Below are positions 1 to 10,229 of a DNA stretch of 64,000 bases, piece after piece. Each line of letters begins with the position of its first letter. Positions within the stretch are counted from its first letter, which is position 1. The stretch comes from Vanrija pseudolonga (Eukaryota > Basidiomycota > Tremellomycetes > Trichosporonales > Trichosporonaceae): the NCBI RefSeq assembly GCF_020906515.1, contig NC_085850.1:4030001-4094000 (forward strand), in the 5' to 3' direction. The notes under the pieces are model-generated. The model was given only the letters and a program-made list of their open reading frames with translations. It was not told the origin of the DNA and made no database searches. A program made the position numbers and the translations under genes.

Positions 1-1676
<1,676 letters not shown>

Positions 1677-2477
1677 TTTGGATCAAGATTAACTGTGGGT
1701 TCGAGAATGCAAAGAGTGCGTATGTGTGCGTGTGTGCTGTCTTTGTGTGTGTGTGCCGCAAGACTTGCTTTGACGGCCTTTTAGAAGAGTTGAAGAGACG
1801 TCGAGAAGAGTGTGGTGCTCGCTAGTAAAAGGTTGTCATCGAGCATCGAGTCAGACTGAGATGAGCCGAACTGTGCCGCAACTAGGCTGCGATCGTTGCC
1901 GACAACTATTAATGACTAATAGGGGGAACATTAGTGACGGAACCAAATTGACTTGAGCGTCATGTTAATCCACACAATCCGCGCGTAATGGCCCCATGGC
2001 CCCAATTCACTTGGCGACTTATCCGAGCCACGTTTTATTACACGCCGGCCGCCCATCTCGTCCGCCCGCAAACTCGTCCGCCGACGGACACGCCGAAGCG
2101 AAGAGCTCGCTCGTCATCGCCGACGCCGCTCACTGGCCGCGCTCGACCTCGGCCGGAGCTTGGGCCAAGGGGAGGCGGTGCCGGGTGAAGGGTGGGGGGA
2201 GGCGGAGCGATGGAGGGGTGGGGGGAGGCGGAGCGGTGGAGGGGTGGGTGGTGGCATAACTTCTTGCTCGCGCAGCGAGGATAGGGGTGGGTGGGTGGGC
2301 CATTTCTCGTGCGCAGCGCGTAGGGGTGGGTGGGCGGGCGCCTTATCGCTCGCGCCAGCAGGGGGGGTGGGCGGGCGAGATGAGGGTAGTCAGTCTGCTA
2401 GTTGTCGTTGTTGTTCTGCGCCAGGCAGAGTCGGCTTCTTCGCAATCTGGCATTCCTCGGCCTCGCTCTCTCGCTCT
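1677..2477. other. Intergenic region with G-rich repeats
   Basis: No gene supported. It holds the LEU4 promoter (about the first 250 bases) and, at 2161-2390, a strand-biased G-rich tract described separately. The right end is the 3' flank of the secreted SH3b gene. Confidence 0.6.
2191..2385 (+). repeat. G-rich tandem repeats
   Basis: Two 26-base copies (2191-2216 and 2217-2242) differ at one base. They are followed, from about 2270 to 2385, by three degenerate units of roughly 40 bases. Each of these pairs a CTCGCGCAGC-like segment with runs of GGGGTGGGTGGG type. The plus strand has many closely spaced G runs, so G-quadruplex formation is possible (inference). Confidence 0.75.
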
Positions 2478-2849
2478 CTACAACGACTTCTTCTTGCAAG
2501 GATACGGGATACACACGTCTCTGTTTCCCTCACCAGGCAAGCACTCGTCAATGTCCGTGATAAAGTTGTTGCCCATGCCCGTGACGACGTAGCGGTCCGA
2601 CACGAAGCACCCGTCCTGCGTGAGGTCCCAGATGTTGTTACCGCGCACCCATTCCCCGCGGACCTGGCACGCGACGAAGACCATCTCGCCGGCGCTGTAC
2701 CTCTTGACCCAGGTAGCGCCGCTTTCGGGGCCCTTGCGGCAGTTGAGCGCGGACGAGAGGGCGAAGGGGCGATAGATGGCTGGCGAGGCGAGGGCGCTGT
2801 GCGCGAGCGCGAGCACAGCGGCGAGGGCGAGCAGGACGGCGGTGTACAT
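2478..2849 (-). CDS. Small secreted bacterial-type SH3 (SH3b) domain protein
   Basis: A single-exon reading of 123 residues. Residues 1-22 (MYTAVLLALAAVLALAHSAL) form a clear signal peptide with a small-residue cleavage site (ALAS-PA). The rest matches the SH3b pattern seen in fungal and actinobacterial secreted proteins: LNCRKGPESGATWVKRY, a VACQV strand, the WDLTQDGCF turn and DRYVVTG. Six or so cysteines suggest disulfides. In many fungi this fold sits in front of a GH24/GH25 lysozyme or NlpC/P60 domain; here no catalytic domain follows, as the protein ends in IPYPCKKKSL. Role is unknown; a wall- or peptidoglycan-binding secreted protein is an inference. The start was chosen because it gives the signal peptide. 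Confidence 0.8.
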   Translation of the reverse strand: MYTAVLLALAAVLALAHSALASPAIYRPFALSSALNCRKGPESGATWVKRYSAGEMVFVACQVRGEWVRGNNIWDLTQDGCFVSDRYVVTGMGNNFITDIDECLPGEGNRDVCIPYPCKKKSL

Positions 2850-3164
2850 GCTGTGGGGGGCGCGAGTTCGTTATCGTTGAGGTGATGAACAAGTGTCAAG
2901 CACAGCAAGGAGCGCGTCGCGTTGCGCGTCGTGCTCGTCGTTGCTGTGGCACCCCCCACTGCGGCCATCGCGCGGTCGTTGAAACGCGGTAATGGCAGGG
3001 GTGACCACCTCTTGGCAGACCGCTCTTCCTCTCGGCGGGGGTCGCCGAGGCCAGAGAGGGAGGGACGCCTGCAGGACCGCGGCTGCATACGGTACATGTT
3101 CCATCGCCGGTACATGTTCCATCGCTCGACGGCAAGACCATCGAGCACAGCCAGCTAGCACCAT
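2850..3164. other. Intergenic region, promoter of the SH3b gene
   Basis: No gene seen. Contains a perfect 18-base tandem duplication at 3090-3125. Confidence 0.5.
3090..3125. repeat. Perfect 18-bp tandem duplication
   Basis: The unit CGGTACATGTTCCATCGC occurs twice without mismatch (3090-3107, 3108-3125), about 240 bases upstream of the SH3b start codon. It could be a doubled regulatory site or a replication slip. Confidence 0.85.
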
Positions 3165-3533
3165 CTAAGAAGGCGGCGGAGCCTCCACCGCCTCCGAGGC
3201 GGGTACTGGTACGTGGGGCGCCGGTGTCTGCCCCTCGTTCTTCGCAGCGCCGGAAGCATCGCTCGCTTCGCGCATAGCCCAGCTCAGCCCACCCTTGACC
3301 TGGAAGAAGGCCAGCTCGCCATACCACAGATTGAGCCTGTAGATCTTGTACTCGCCCGCGATGCCGGCGCTCTTGAGCTCGTCTGCGCGCTGCGCCCGGC
3401 TGTCGGCGCGGTCTTCTTCGGTGTCGTCCGAGCCCAGGCGGAGGAACATCTCGACGTGGTGCCCTGGCTTGAGGGGGTCGCTGTTGGCCCGCTTGAGCGC
3501 CTCGGCGTGCTCGGCGTCGTTGCGGAAGAGCAT
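3165..3533 (-). CDS. Hypothetical protein (122 aa)
   Basis: Not recognised. The first ATG in the open frame is at 3533; the frame is open further upstream to about 3608 but with no ATG there. The protein begins MLFRNDAEHAEALKRANSD and has a charged, probably helical N-terminal half (DDTEEDRADSRAQRADELK). A more hydrophobic core follows (YKIYRLNLWYGELAFFQVKG), then a low-complexity proline/alanine tail. No signal peptide or membrane span. Codon third positions are strongly G/C, as in neighbouring real genes, which is the main support. It could have a missed upstream exon. Function unknown. Confidence 0.5.
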   Translation of the reverse strand: MLFRNDAEHAEALKRANSDPLKPGHHVEMFLRLGSDDTEEDRADSRAQRADELKSAGIAGEYKIYRLNLWYGELAFFQVKGGLSWAMREASDASGAAKNEGQTPAPHVPVPASEAVEAPPPS

Positions 3534-4218
3534 GCCGGGGCGTGATGAGGTGTTTGCGATATCAGGTGTGGAGCATGCTTTAGAAGATGGCGTGTATACG
3601 GCAATCACCAGCTGGTTGCACGTGGTGCCACTTGCCGAGGGACTAGGTTGTGCCTACGCTAGTTTGTGCCTTGCGGGGTAGCGATCAACGACCATCACGC
3701 AACTCTGACGCACCATCCGATGGAGGCCACCGCACACGACGTCACGAGCGCTGCAAGAACCAGTGTGGCAGAAGGCAGCTCTCATCACCGCAACGAGCGC
3801 TGATCCGATCTCGCACCAGGCAGCTGACACAGCAGTCACAGGCCACTCGCCCCCCTGCCGACGGATATAGTGCTGAATCATCGCCCAAGCACCGCGATAG
3901 CCTCAAACGCCGAGCGGCGTGCTGTGGATCGCCTGATCCGAGCAGTCGAGACTCAAGATCTACGGTACAGCTCACTCACCGCGCTGGGGCACGGGGCACG
4001 GGCGCAAGAGTGGCAGTGGGCGAGCTGTGTGGCACCGCGTCCGAGCTGTGGCCTTTCTCACTGCGATTCGTGTCGGGCGCAGAGGCCAGAGGTGTACTTA
4101 AGCGGTGGTCTGGGACGTCCCTCTCATCCCCATCAGCTCAACGCTCTCACACTCTCACAACCACTACTACTCAGCGCTACTGCTCTACCCAGCTCAACCA
4201 CCAACAAACCAAACCAAC
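3534..4218. other. Intergenic region, divergent promoters
   Basis: Lies between divergently transcribed genes (the hypothetical protein on minus, DUF3455 protein on plus). The last 100 bases before 4219 are C/T/A-rich (CTCACACTCTCACAACCACT-like), typical of the 5' leader of well-expressed genes here. No further gene seen. Confidence 0.5.
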
Positions 4219-5060
4219 ATGCTCGCTACTACTCTCTTCACCACCCTCGCCCTCCTCGCCTCGGCCTCGGCCGCTCCCCAGTGGGGCCCGTACCGCGACT
4301 GGTCCAAGAACGGCAACAACGACAACCAGGGCAACTCGTACTCTGCCAACGGTGACAAGGCCTCGCAGGACTACGGCTACGAGGTCGCCGGCATGGGCGG
4401 CAGCAGCAACGACTCGGCTTGGTCGGGCGGCGCGATCGTCGCCCCGCCCACGGGCTTCACCCTCCCCCTCCCGCCCAACCAGTCCAACCTCACCATGCCC
4501 GCCGGCCAGAGCGTCACCATTGCGACTGTCTCACGCGGTGTCCAGAACTACACTTGCACCTCGGGTGCTTGGGTCTCGGACGGCGCGCTTGCCAAGTGAG
4601 TAGCGAGGCGAAGTCGGCTCAATAGTACTGTAACTCACGCCACAGCCTCTACGATGCGGGCCTCCTCCTCGCGCTGACTGAGAACGTCGCCCCGGCCGAG
4701 AAGGTCACCGACGGCCTCGCGCCTCTCTTCCTCGCCGCGCAGTCGTTCCCCTCGAACAACCCCGCGCCGACCCTCCAGCACGAGTTTGTCGCGACGCCCA
4801 ACAAGCCCGGCTCCATCTCGCCCCGCTTCTTCAACCCCAACACGGGCGACACGGTCACCCTGGCCAAGGTCGGCACCATCCCGTCGCCCGACAACTCGAC
4901 CGCCGACGTCACCTGGCTCCAGCTCCAGGCCATCGAGGGCAACCTCGCCAAGAGCGTCTTCCGCCTCCAGACGGCCGGCGGCCAGCCCTCGGGCGGCAGC
5001 TGCGCCGAGGGTACCCAGGCGAGCGTCGACTACGCCGCCATGTACTACTTCCTCAGCTAG
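4219..5060 (+). CDS. Secreted DUF3455 family protein
   Basis: Two exons, 4219-4595 and 4646-5060 (50-base intron), give 263 residues. MLATTLFTTLALLASASAAP is a signal peptide, which decides the start over an ATG at 4105. After a variable linker come the hallmarks of fungal DUF3455 proteins. These are a PPTGFTLPLPPNQSNLTMP segment, GVQNYTCTSGAWVSDGALA, FVATPNKPGSISPRF, VTWLQLQAIEGNLAKSVFR, and QTAGGQPSGGSC, ending in YAAMYYFLS. Such proteins are extracellular and often abundant in fungal secretomes, but no activity is established. Several NxS/T sites suggest N-glycosylation. Confidence 0.85.
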
Positions 5061-5286
5061 GCGCATCGCGCTGGCTCTGGCATAGCTGGACCTCGGTCTA
5101 AGCTGGACAGTTTGAAGTGTTTCCGTAGTAGAAGATAAGAAAGTAAGAAGTGTTTAGAAAACCAGAAAACCCATGCATTTCGCCTCAGTGATTTTTACAA
5201 CCTCGAGCCACACAGCCACAGCCACGTCCCCGCCTCTGTGAACTTATCAGCGCCGGCTCCCTCTCATTCCCATCAAACCCACCACA

Positions 5287-5978
5287 TTAAACAAGGACAA
5301 ACGCCTCGTCCTCGGGCGAGGAGGCAGAGGAACCGCCGTCAACTTCCTCCTCGACATACGTAACCGAGTCGCCCCACGGCTCATCCGCCGCCAGAGCAGC
5401 GTTGTACCGCGCCTCGCAGTCACGCGCGATCTGCTCCGCGACGGCGACGAACGCACGCGCACCCGACCAGGTCGGCAGCATGCTGTCGCGCACGTCGCGC
5501 ATCGAGGTGTAGGCGCGGTGCGCTTCCCCCTCGGCCGCGGCCACGACCGACGCGTTGACAATCGCCGTCTCGACACGCCAGATGGCCTCGGCGCGCTGCG
5601 CGGCCAGGACCGGCAGGAGGATCTCTCCGGGGACCGCAAGCGCCTCAGTGACGATGGCTTCGCGCATCTCTTCGATGGCGCGGTTCTTCGCGGCGATAGC
5701 GGTCGTCTTCTCAGCTGTCTTCTGGGTGAGTTGCGCTCGCAGGGCCTCAACGTCGGCCAGGGAGGTGGCCTCGTCCCGGGCCGCGTGGGCAGCCGCGAGG
5801 CGCGCTGCGCGGAGGGCGACGAGGGCTGATTGCCACTCGCGGTAGGTACGCTGCGGGGAGTTAGCGGGGCTGGTGGGACGTGTGGGGGACGTACTGTGCT
5901 CTCCGTGGGTGAGTTGGGGGGCACGGGAGGCGTCGAGAGGCGGCGGCGGGAGGTAGTGAGGGCCGTCGGGGCAGGCAT
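5287..5978 (-). CDS. Alanine-rich helical orphan protein (215 aa)
   Basis: Two exons, 5978-5895 and 5850-5287, with a 44-base intron, phase 0. Exon 1 encodes a 28-residue basic, proline-rich leader (MPAPTALTTSRRRLSTPPVP). Exon 2 encodes a long Ala/Glu/Arg-rich helix beginning RTYREWQSALVALRAARLAA, likely coiled coil, and ends in an acidic serine-rich tail. No signal peptide or membrane span. Not recognised. It is the first of four minus-strand genes (5.3-9.7 kb) that share composition, size and tryptophan-in-helix pattern, so a local expansion is plausible. The ATG at 5978 is chosen because it joins cleanly across the intron; the frame around it also contains ATGs further upstream. Confidence 0.65.
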
Positions 5979-6501
5979 GGTTCGAGGCTGGTAAAAGTCC
6001 TGAAATGTCGGTTGATTGCTCGTCGGGGGAAGTGGTGGAGTGAGCAGCGAAAGTGGTGGTGGGGGACTCACTCAGGAAAGTGGCCAGACTATAAGCATTC
6101 TCCTGGGGGAGCTGTGGGAGCGAGGGGGACACGAAAGGGAGAAGGCGGACGATTGATGATGGTGATGGAGTGTGTGGTGCCAGTGGATGGCATGTTTGTG
6201 GCACACAACCATCAGCGCCCCGTGCACAGCTACGACTCCCACGCGCACTCGGCGGGTGCGAATGGGTGATTCTGGTGAAGGGGCAATCACGCTCATTATT
6301 ATGGCTCGCATTCTGGCTATTGTACATGCACTACTGGTGCTGGCGAGTCGATGCTGTCTACGCTCTCTACTGTTGGCCCCTTGTCACGCCACATACCCAA
6401 CACTACATACCCCTCGAAAGCCAAAACAGACGGCTGTCATGATGTCAGTCGCGTGACTTTCACTCGCAGCCGGTACTCACAGGGTTGTGGCCTCGTGGAA
6501 A
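5979..6501. other. Intergenic region
   Basis: Promoter of the gene at 5287-5978 and 3' flank of the gene at 6502-7104, both minus strand. Rich in short CA/TG runs; no gene seen. Confidence 0.45.
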
Positions 6502-7104
6502 CTAGAGACGGCGACCGGATTTGCACAGGTAAGTGTGGAACGTATTGTTGATTTTCTTAAGCGAGTGACGACGTTGAAAGGCCTCCTTGAGGCGCGTCTC
6601 GGCCTCCTCGAGCTCCATGGCTGCGGCATGGTATGCGTCCATAGCACTCTTCACGGACTTGAACCAATTCTGCGAGGCAGCGACGGCCTCAAGGTGGGCG
6701 TCGCCGGCGCGCTTGAAGCAGGGCAGGCAGCAATCCTCCCAAACTTCATCCTTGGCGGAAGCAGTCTTCTTGAGCACCTTGTTGGCGTCGTGCAGACCGT
6801 CGACGGCCCCCTTCAGGACGATGCTCGCGTGTTGATGGCCGACCTTGAGACGACGGACTTCACCCTGGTAGTAGGTGATAGCGTCGACACCGGCAGGTGG
6901 ACCATTAGTGGGCTGATGGCCGCCGAGCATCTGATATGTTGTCAGCTCATCGCGGAGAAGTTACATGTGGGTTGACTGTGCCTTCCTTTGACTGTGAGGA
7001 AGACAGAGACGCACCTTGGGCTTCTCGTCTTTCGTGGTCGCGTTGGGGCGCTTGTAGGGAGAATGATCACCCTTCCGGGTGTTCTGGCCGTTGTCCTTGG
7101 GCAT
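6502..7104 (-). CDS. Helical orphan protein with basic leader (172 aa)
   Basis: Two exons, 7104-7015 and 6930-6502; the intron (84 bases) ends CTGACAACATATCAG. Exon 1 encodes a 30-residue polar basic leader (MPKDNGQNTRKGDHSPYKRP, ending DEKPK). Exon 2 encodes a helical domain with YYQGEVRRLKVGHQHASIVL, a cysteine pair in EDCCLPCFKRAGDAHLEA, and AMELEEAETRLKEAF. Not recognised; no signal peptide or span. Layout (short basic first exon, one intron, helical second exon) matches the neighbours and the genes at 41.1 and 43.3 kb. The lysine-rich leader could act in nuclear import (inference). Confidence 0.6.
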
Positions 7105-7797
7105 GGAACTAGTTCGGTCTTGAGATGAGAGCGGAGGTCAATGACGACAGAGATTGGAGGAGAGAGATGAACAGAGAGTGAGAGACAAAGAGAGAAATAA
7201 GAGTGAGCGAGTAAATTAATAGTCGTGGTTGAGTGGACGGTGGCGAAAGAAGGTAGCCATGCCCAGGAAGGCGAGGAAGGCGAGGAAGACAAGGAAGGTG
7301 GGGAAAGACGCGTAAGACGAGAGAAGGGCCAGCCAGTAAACACCACACACGCACACCGACACACTCAACACGTCCACACTATTGCATCGTCCGTAACACT
7401 CTAGCAAGCCACACAACTCCAACACTGTGTTCCCGCCCACAGGTCCTCCTCCCCGTCTACACAGCCCCGCACACACTCGCCACCTCCCGAGCTCGGAGTG
7501 ACCGGGCGGCCCGGCGCCGGTCGATCGCTCGCAGCCGGCGATGGGTCCGAGTGCCGAGGTCGCGAGGTCGTGGACAGAACCGGCCGCGACGCAGCTTGGG
7601 GACCTCGGTTCCTTCGGTGGCGCGCATAGTCGCTTCACGCTGCGCGGTTGCGGTTCCGGCAGATGCTGCCGTCGGGCTCGAGTCGCAATGCGTCCGGTGT
7701 ACCACACGCGTGTCTGCGATATGATCAGCTGCCGTCCGCCCGACACACAGCCCCGGGACTCACATTCTTGCGTCCCCTGTTACTCCGCATCGTGCCG
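7105..7797. other. Intergenic region
   Basis: No supported gene. The minus strand has an open frame through 7216-7746 ending in a hydrophobic run, but its codon use is unlike real genes here and it has no family resemblance. The right part is the 3' flank of the next minus-strand gene. Confidence 0.4.
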
Positions 7798-8303
7798 CTA
7801 CCCTCCTGCCCCGCTCGACTCGCTTGCTGCCACGTCGGCCTGCCACTGGACCTGCTCGGTGTCCCGCGCCGCCTCGGCCGCCTGGAGAAGCTCGTAGCGC
7901 CAGTTCCGGGCGACCACCGCTTCCTCGAGGGCTGCTTTGGCCGCATCCTTCGCAGCCCCGCGCACCCGCACCTGGGCGAACGCGGCGTCCTCCACCTCAG
8001 GAGCATCGAAGGCAGCTTGGCGAAGAGCCACGACCGCCAGGTTCCAGTCCCGCAAGGCCCGCTCGAGGACGTGCTCGGCCTCGTACGCCACCCCCAGGGA
8101 GGTGTCGTACTCGTCCATGGCGGCCTCCCACTCTGTCTGGACCGACATGAGTTCGGGATGTGGTGGCGTTTGAGAGCCTTGTGGTTAGTGTTGGTCTCTG
8201 GAGGGAGAAACTCACGGTTAGGGGGTGGTGAAGTTCGGGGAAGGAAAGGGTGACGCTGGAGTGGCTGGGGAGATAGGGGTGTTAGAGACTCGCCGGTGTA
8301 CAT
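7798..8303 (-). CDS. Alanine-rich helical orphan protein (155 aa)
   Basis: Two exons, 8303-8216 and 8177-7798, 38-base intron ending CACTAACCACAAG. Exon 1 gives a proline-rich leader (MYTGESLTPLSPQPLQRHPF). Exon 2 runs into MSVQTEWEAAMDEYDTSLGV and a continuous Ala/Glu-rich helix with WNLAVVALRQAAFD and RNWRYELLQAAEAARDTEQV. A start at the internal ATG (8148, MSVQTEW) is possible, but the upstream exon joins in frame with good splice sites. Tryptophans are spaced along the predicted helix as in the gene at 5287-5978. Unrecognised; no signal peptide. Confidence 0.6.
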
Positions 8304-9149
8304 AGCTGGGGGGTTGCTGGGCTGGGCTCACTGGTAGTTGGGTAGTAAAAGCCGGTGCGCGCCTGAGTTTGAGAATGAGGGGACGATGAAAGGTGGGATA
8401 ACAACGATGGGCTTGGGTTTGCGAATGAGGAGAGATGGAGAGAAGAGAAACTGACGCAGGACTGAGGTTAAGTATGCGGTACCGGAGGAGGGGCGCGCTG
8501 GCGTGCGACGTGTCTCATCCACCGCTGGCTACGTGTCGCGAGCCAGCAGGCGGGGAAGCAGTCGGACACGGCGCGCCGTCGCCGGGTGTCCACAGTGATG
8601 TGAGCACACGATGCAGCGCCCGATAGTGTGGTGTGTGGCTCGCTTTGCCACATTGTCTGTCGGTACAGCACACGTCGGAGATCGGTCGTCGTGTCAGCCT
8701 CGTAGGCAACGCCCCGCCACACCGCCACATTCCCCGTTGTGTCGAGCTCAGTCTCGCCTCACAAACAATGCACACAGGTTAACGCATGGAAATGCATCAA
8801 AACCTCTATCACAGGCGCTCTGGACTTTTTCTGAATGTTTGGGATGCGTCGGAGTCGTTGGGGGATGCACAATGCGTGTCGGGGGGTACTCAGGGTCGGC
8901 GTCGGCGGCGCGCTTGAAGCCTACACAGAGATCAGCACACCTGCCTCACCACACGCATGCCATCCACTCACTGCGATCTAGGGAGCCTTTCGGGGGCGGT
9001 GTAAGAGCGGGCAATGCAAGGGGAGTGTGTGGAGCAGAACGGGGGGCACGGCGGTGGAATTGACGTGTGGACTTTGATGGGTGTGGGCGGGTCCGACGAC
9101 TGCTGTGTCTGCTCACGCCGGTCCGGACGCCCCTTGCCCACGGCGCAGA
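8304..9149. other. Intergenic region with possible gene remnant
   Basis: No intact gene. On the minus strand an intron-like element (about 8922-8972, GTGAGT to TGTGTAG) precedes a short open stretch reading FKRAADADPEYPPTR. It resembles the FKRAGDAH segment of the gene at 6502-7104 and then degenerates. This may be a decayed copy of that gene or chance. Confidence 0.35.
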
Positions 9150-9668
9150 TCACCTGCGAGCCGAGTAGAGGTCCTCCGGTGCAGACCCATACCCGCGCCA
9201 ATCCGCCCGCTCAGCAATACCGCCCTCCTCGTCGGTCTCCTCGAACGCGTAGTGCTCCTCGCCGTGGTGGAGCTCCATCCAGGCGCGGTACAGGCGGTTG
9301 ACCTCCTCGGTGGCGTTGTACGACGCCTCCCACGCCTCGAGCCACGCGTTGGCCGTGTCGATCTTTTCGTGCGGGGCAGCCTCCCACGCGGCCTTGACCC
9401 GCTCGTAGCGCTCGACGTGGTCGTCGTTGGCGGGGTCGTAGACTGATGTGAGCGACGTGAACCGGGTCCATCTGAAGCGCTCGTCGAAAGCCGCGAGGTC
9501 CTTGGCGGCGCGCGCGTCGTCCTCGGCCTCCTTGGCGGCCTGGAGGTGGCGGCAGGCCTCCTGGAGTGCATGGAAGGCCTCGTACTCCGTGGCGGTGCGG
9601 GCGGCGGGGGCGGGCCTGTCGAGCACGGCCTGGACGACTTCGGAGGCGGTCATTGACAGGCGCAGCAT
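9150..9668 (-). CDS. Alanine/tryptophan-rich helical orphan protein (172 aa)
   Basis: Single exon from ATG 9668 (context CAACCACCATG). It reads MLRLSMTASEVVQAVLDRPA, then EYEAFHALQEACRHLQAAKE, FRWTRFTSLTSVYDPANDDH, RVKAAWEAAPHEKIDTANAW, LEAWEASYNATEEVNRLY and an acidic tail ending DLYSARR. Predicted all-helical and soluble. It is the most upstream of the four minus-strand orphan genes at 5.3-9.7 kb, with the same repeated A-x-W-x-A pattern. A second start at MTASEVV (9653) is possible. No known family recognised. Confidence 0.6.
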   Translation of the reverse strand: MLRLSMTASEVVQAVLDRPAPAARTATEYEAFHALQEACRHLQAAKEAEDDARAAKDLAAFDERFRWTRFTSLTSVYDPANDDHVERYERVKAAWEAAPHEKIDTANAWLEAWEASYNATEEVNRLYRAWMELHHGEEHYAFEETDEEGGIAERADWRGYGSAPEDLYSARR

Positions 9669-10229
9669 GGTGGTTGCTTGGACTTGGTGGCGAGGAAGAA
9701 GGGATGGGATAGGGGTGTTGTGGGAATGACAAGAGAGAGGTCGGGGGTAGGAGTTATTGATTGATATAGGAATGGCGAGCTGCGACTGATGAAGAGCGAG
9801 AGACGCATCAGCGCATGTTGAATGTTTGGCAGTGTGGCAGAGAGTGGCCTGTGCGCCACTGGCACAACGTCGCACCTCACTCGACATCACTTGCACACCA
9901 TCACCGCCCCAAAGAGTATTGATATTGTCTAGTATGCATGCAGTCATTACGGCAGTCAATGCCTTGCCATTATTAAAGCTACTGTAGCAGGCAGCTGGGC
10001 CGCCGCTGCTCCCAGGTGGTAGTGGGGATGCGGGGCCAGTCCCCGCAGCCATAGTTCGTTTTGCTGTTCGTCCAAAGTAATTGTTCTACCGATGTATGAA
10101 GGTCGAATGAATGTGGTGACATGCAAGGTGAAAGAAAGCGGGTATTGTGTCGTGGATATGTGTTTGTGTTGGGTATAATCGTTTCGTTTCGTGTTCGTGA
10201 GTTGTTGTTTGTTGTCTGCTTCTGACCGC
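9669..10229. other. Intergenic region
   Basis: Promoter of the 9150-9668 gene, then the 3' flank of the large membrane-protein gene (T-rich, GTTTGTTGTTT-like runs on the plus strand just before 10230). No gene seen. Confidence 0.45.

Noticed and set aside
7216-7746. Minus-strand frame of 176 codons ending in a hydrophobic stretch
   Set aside because: Codon use lacks the G/C third-position bias of real genes, there is no recognisable domain, and most of it overlaps simple CA-rich sequence.
8968-9201. Minus-strand frame that could extend the 9150-9668 gene past its stop
   Set aside because: It would need a weak GTGATC donor inside the stop codon region and gives no domain-like continuation.
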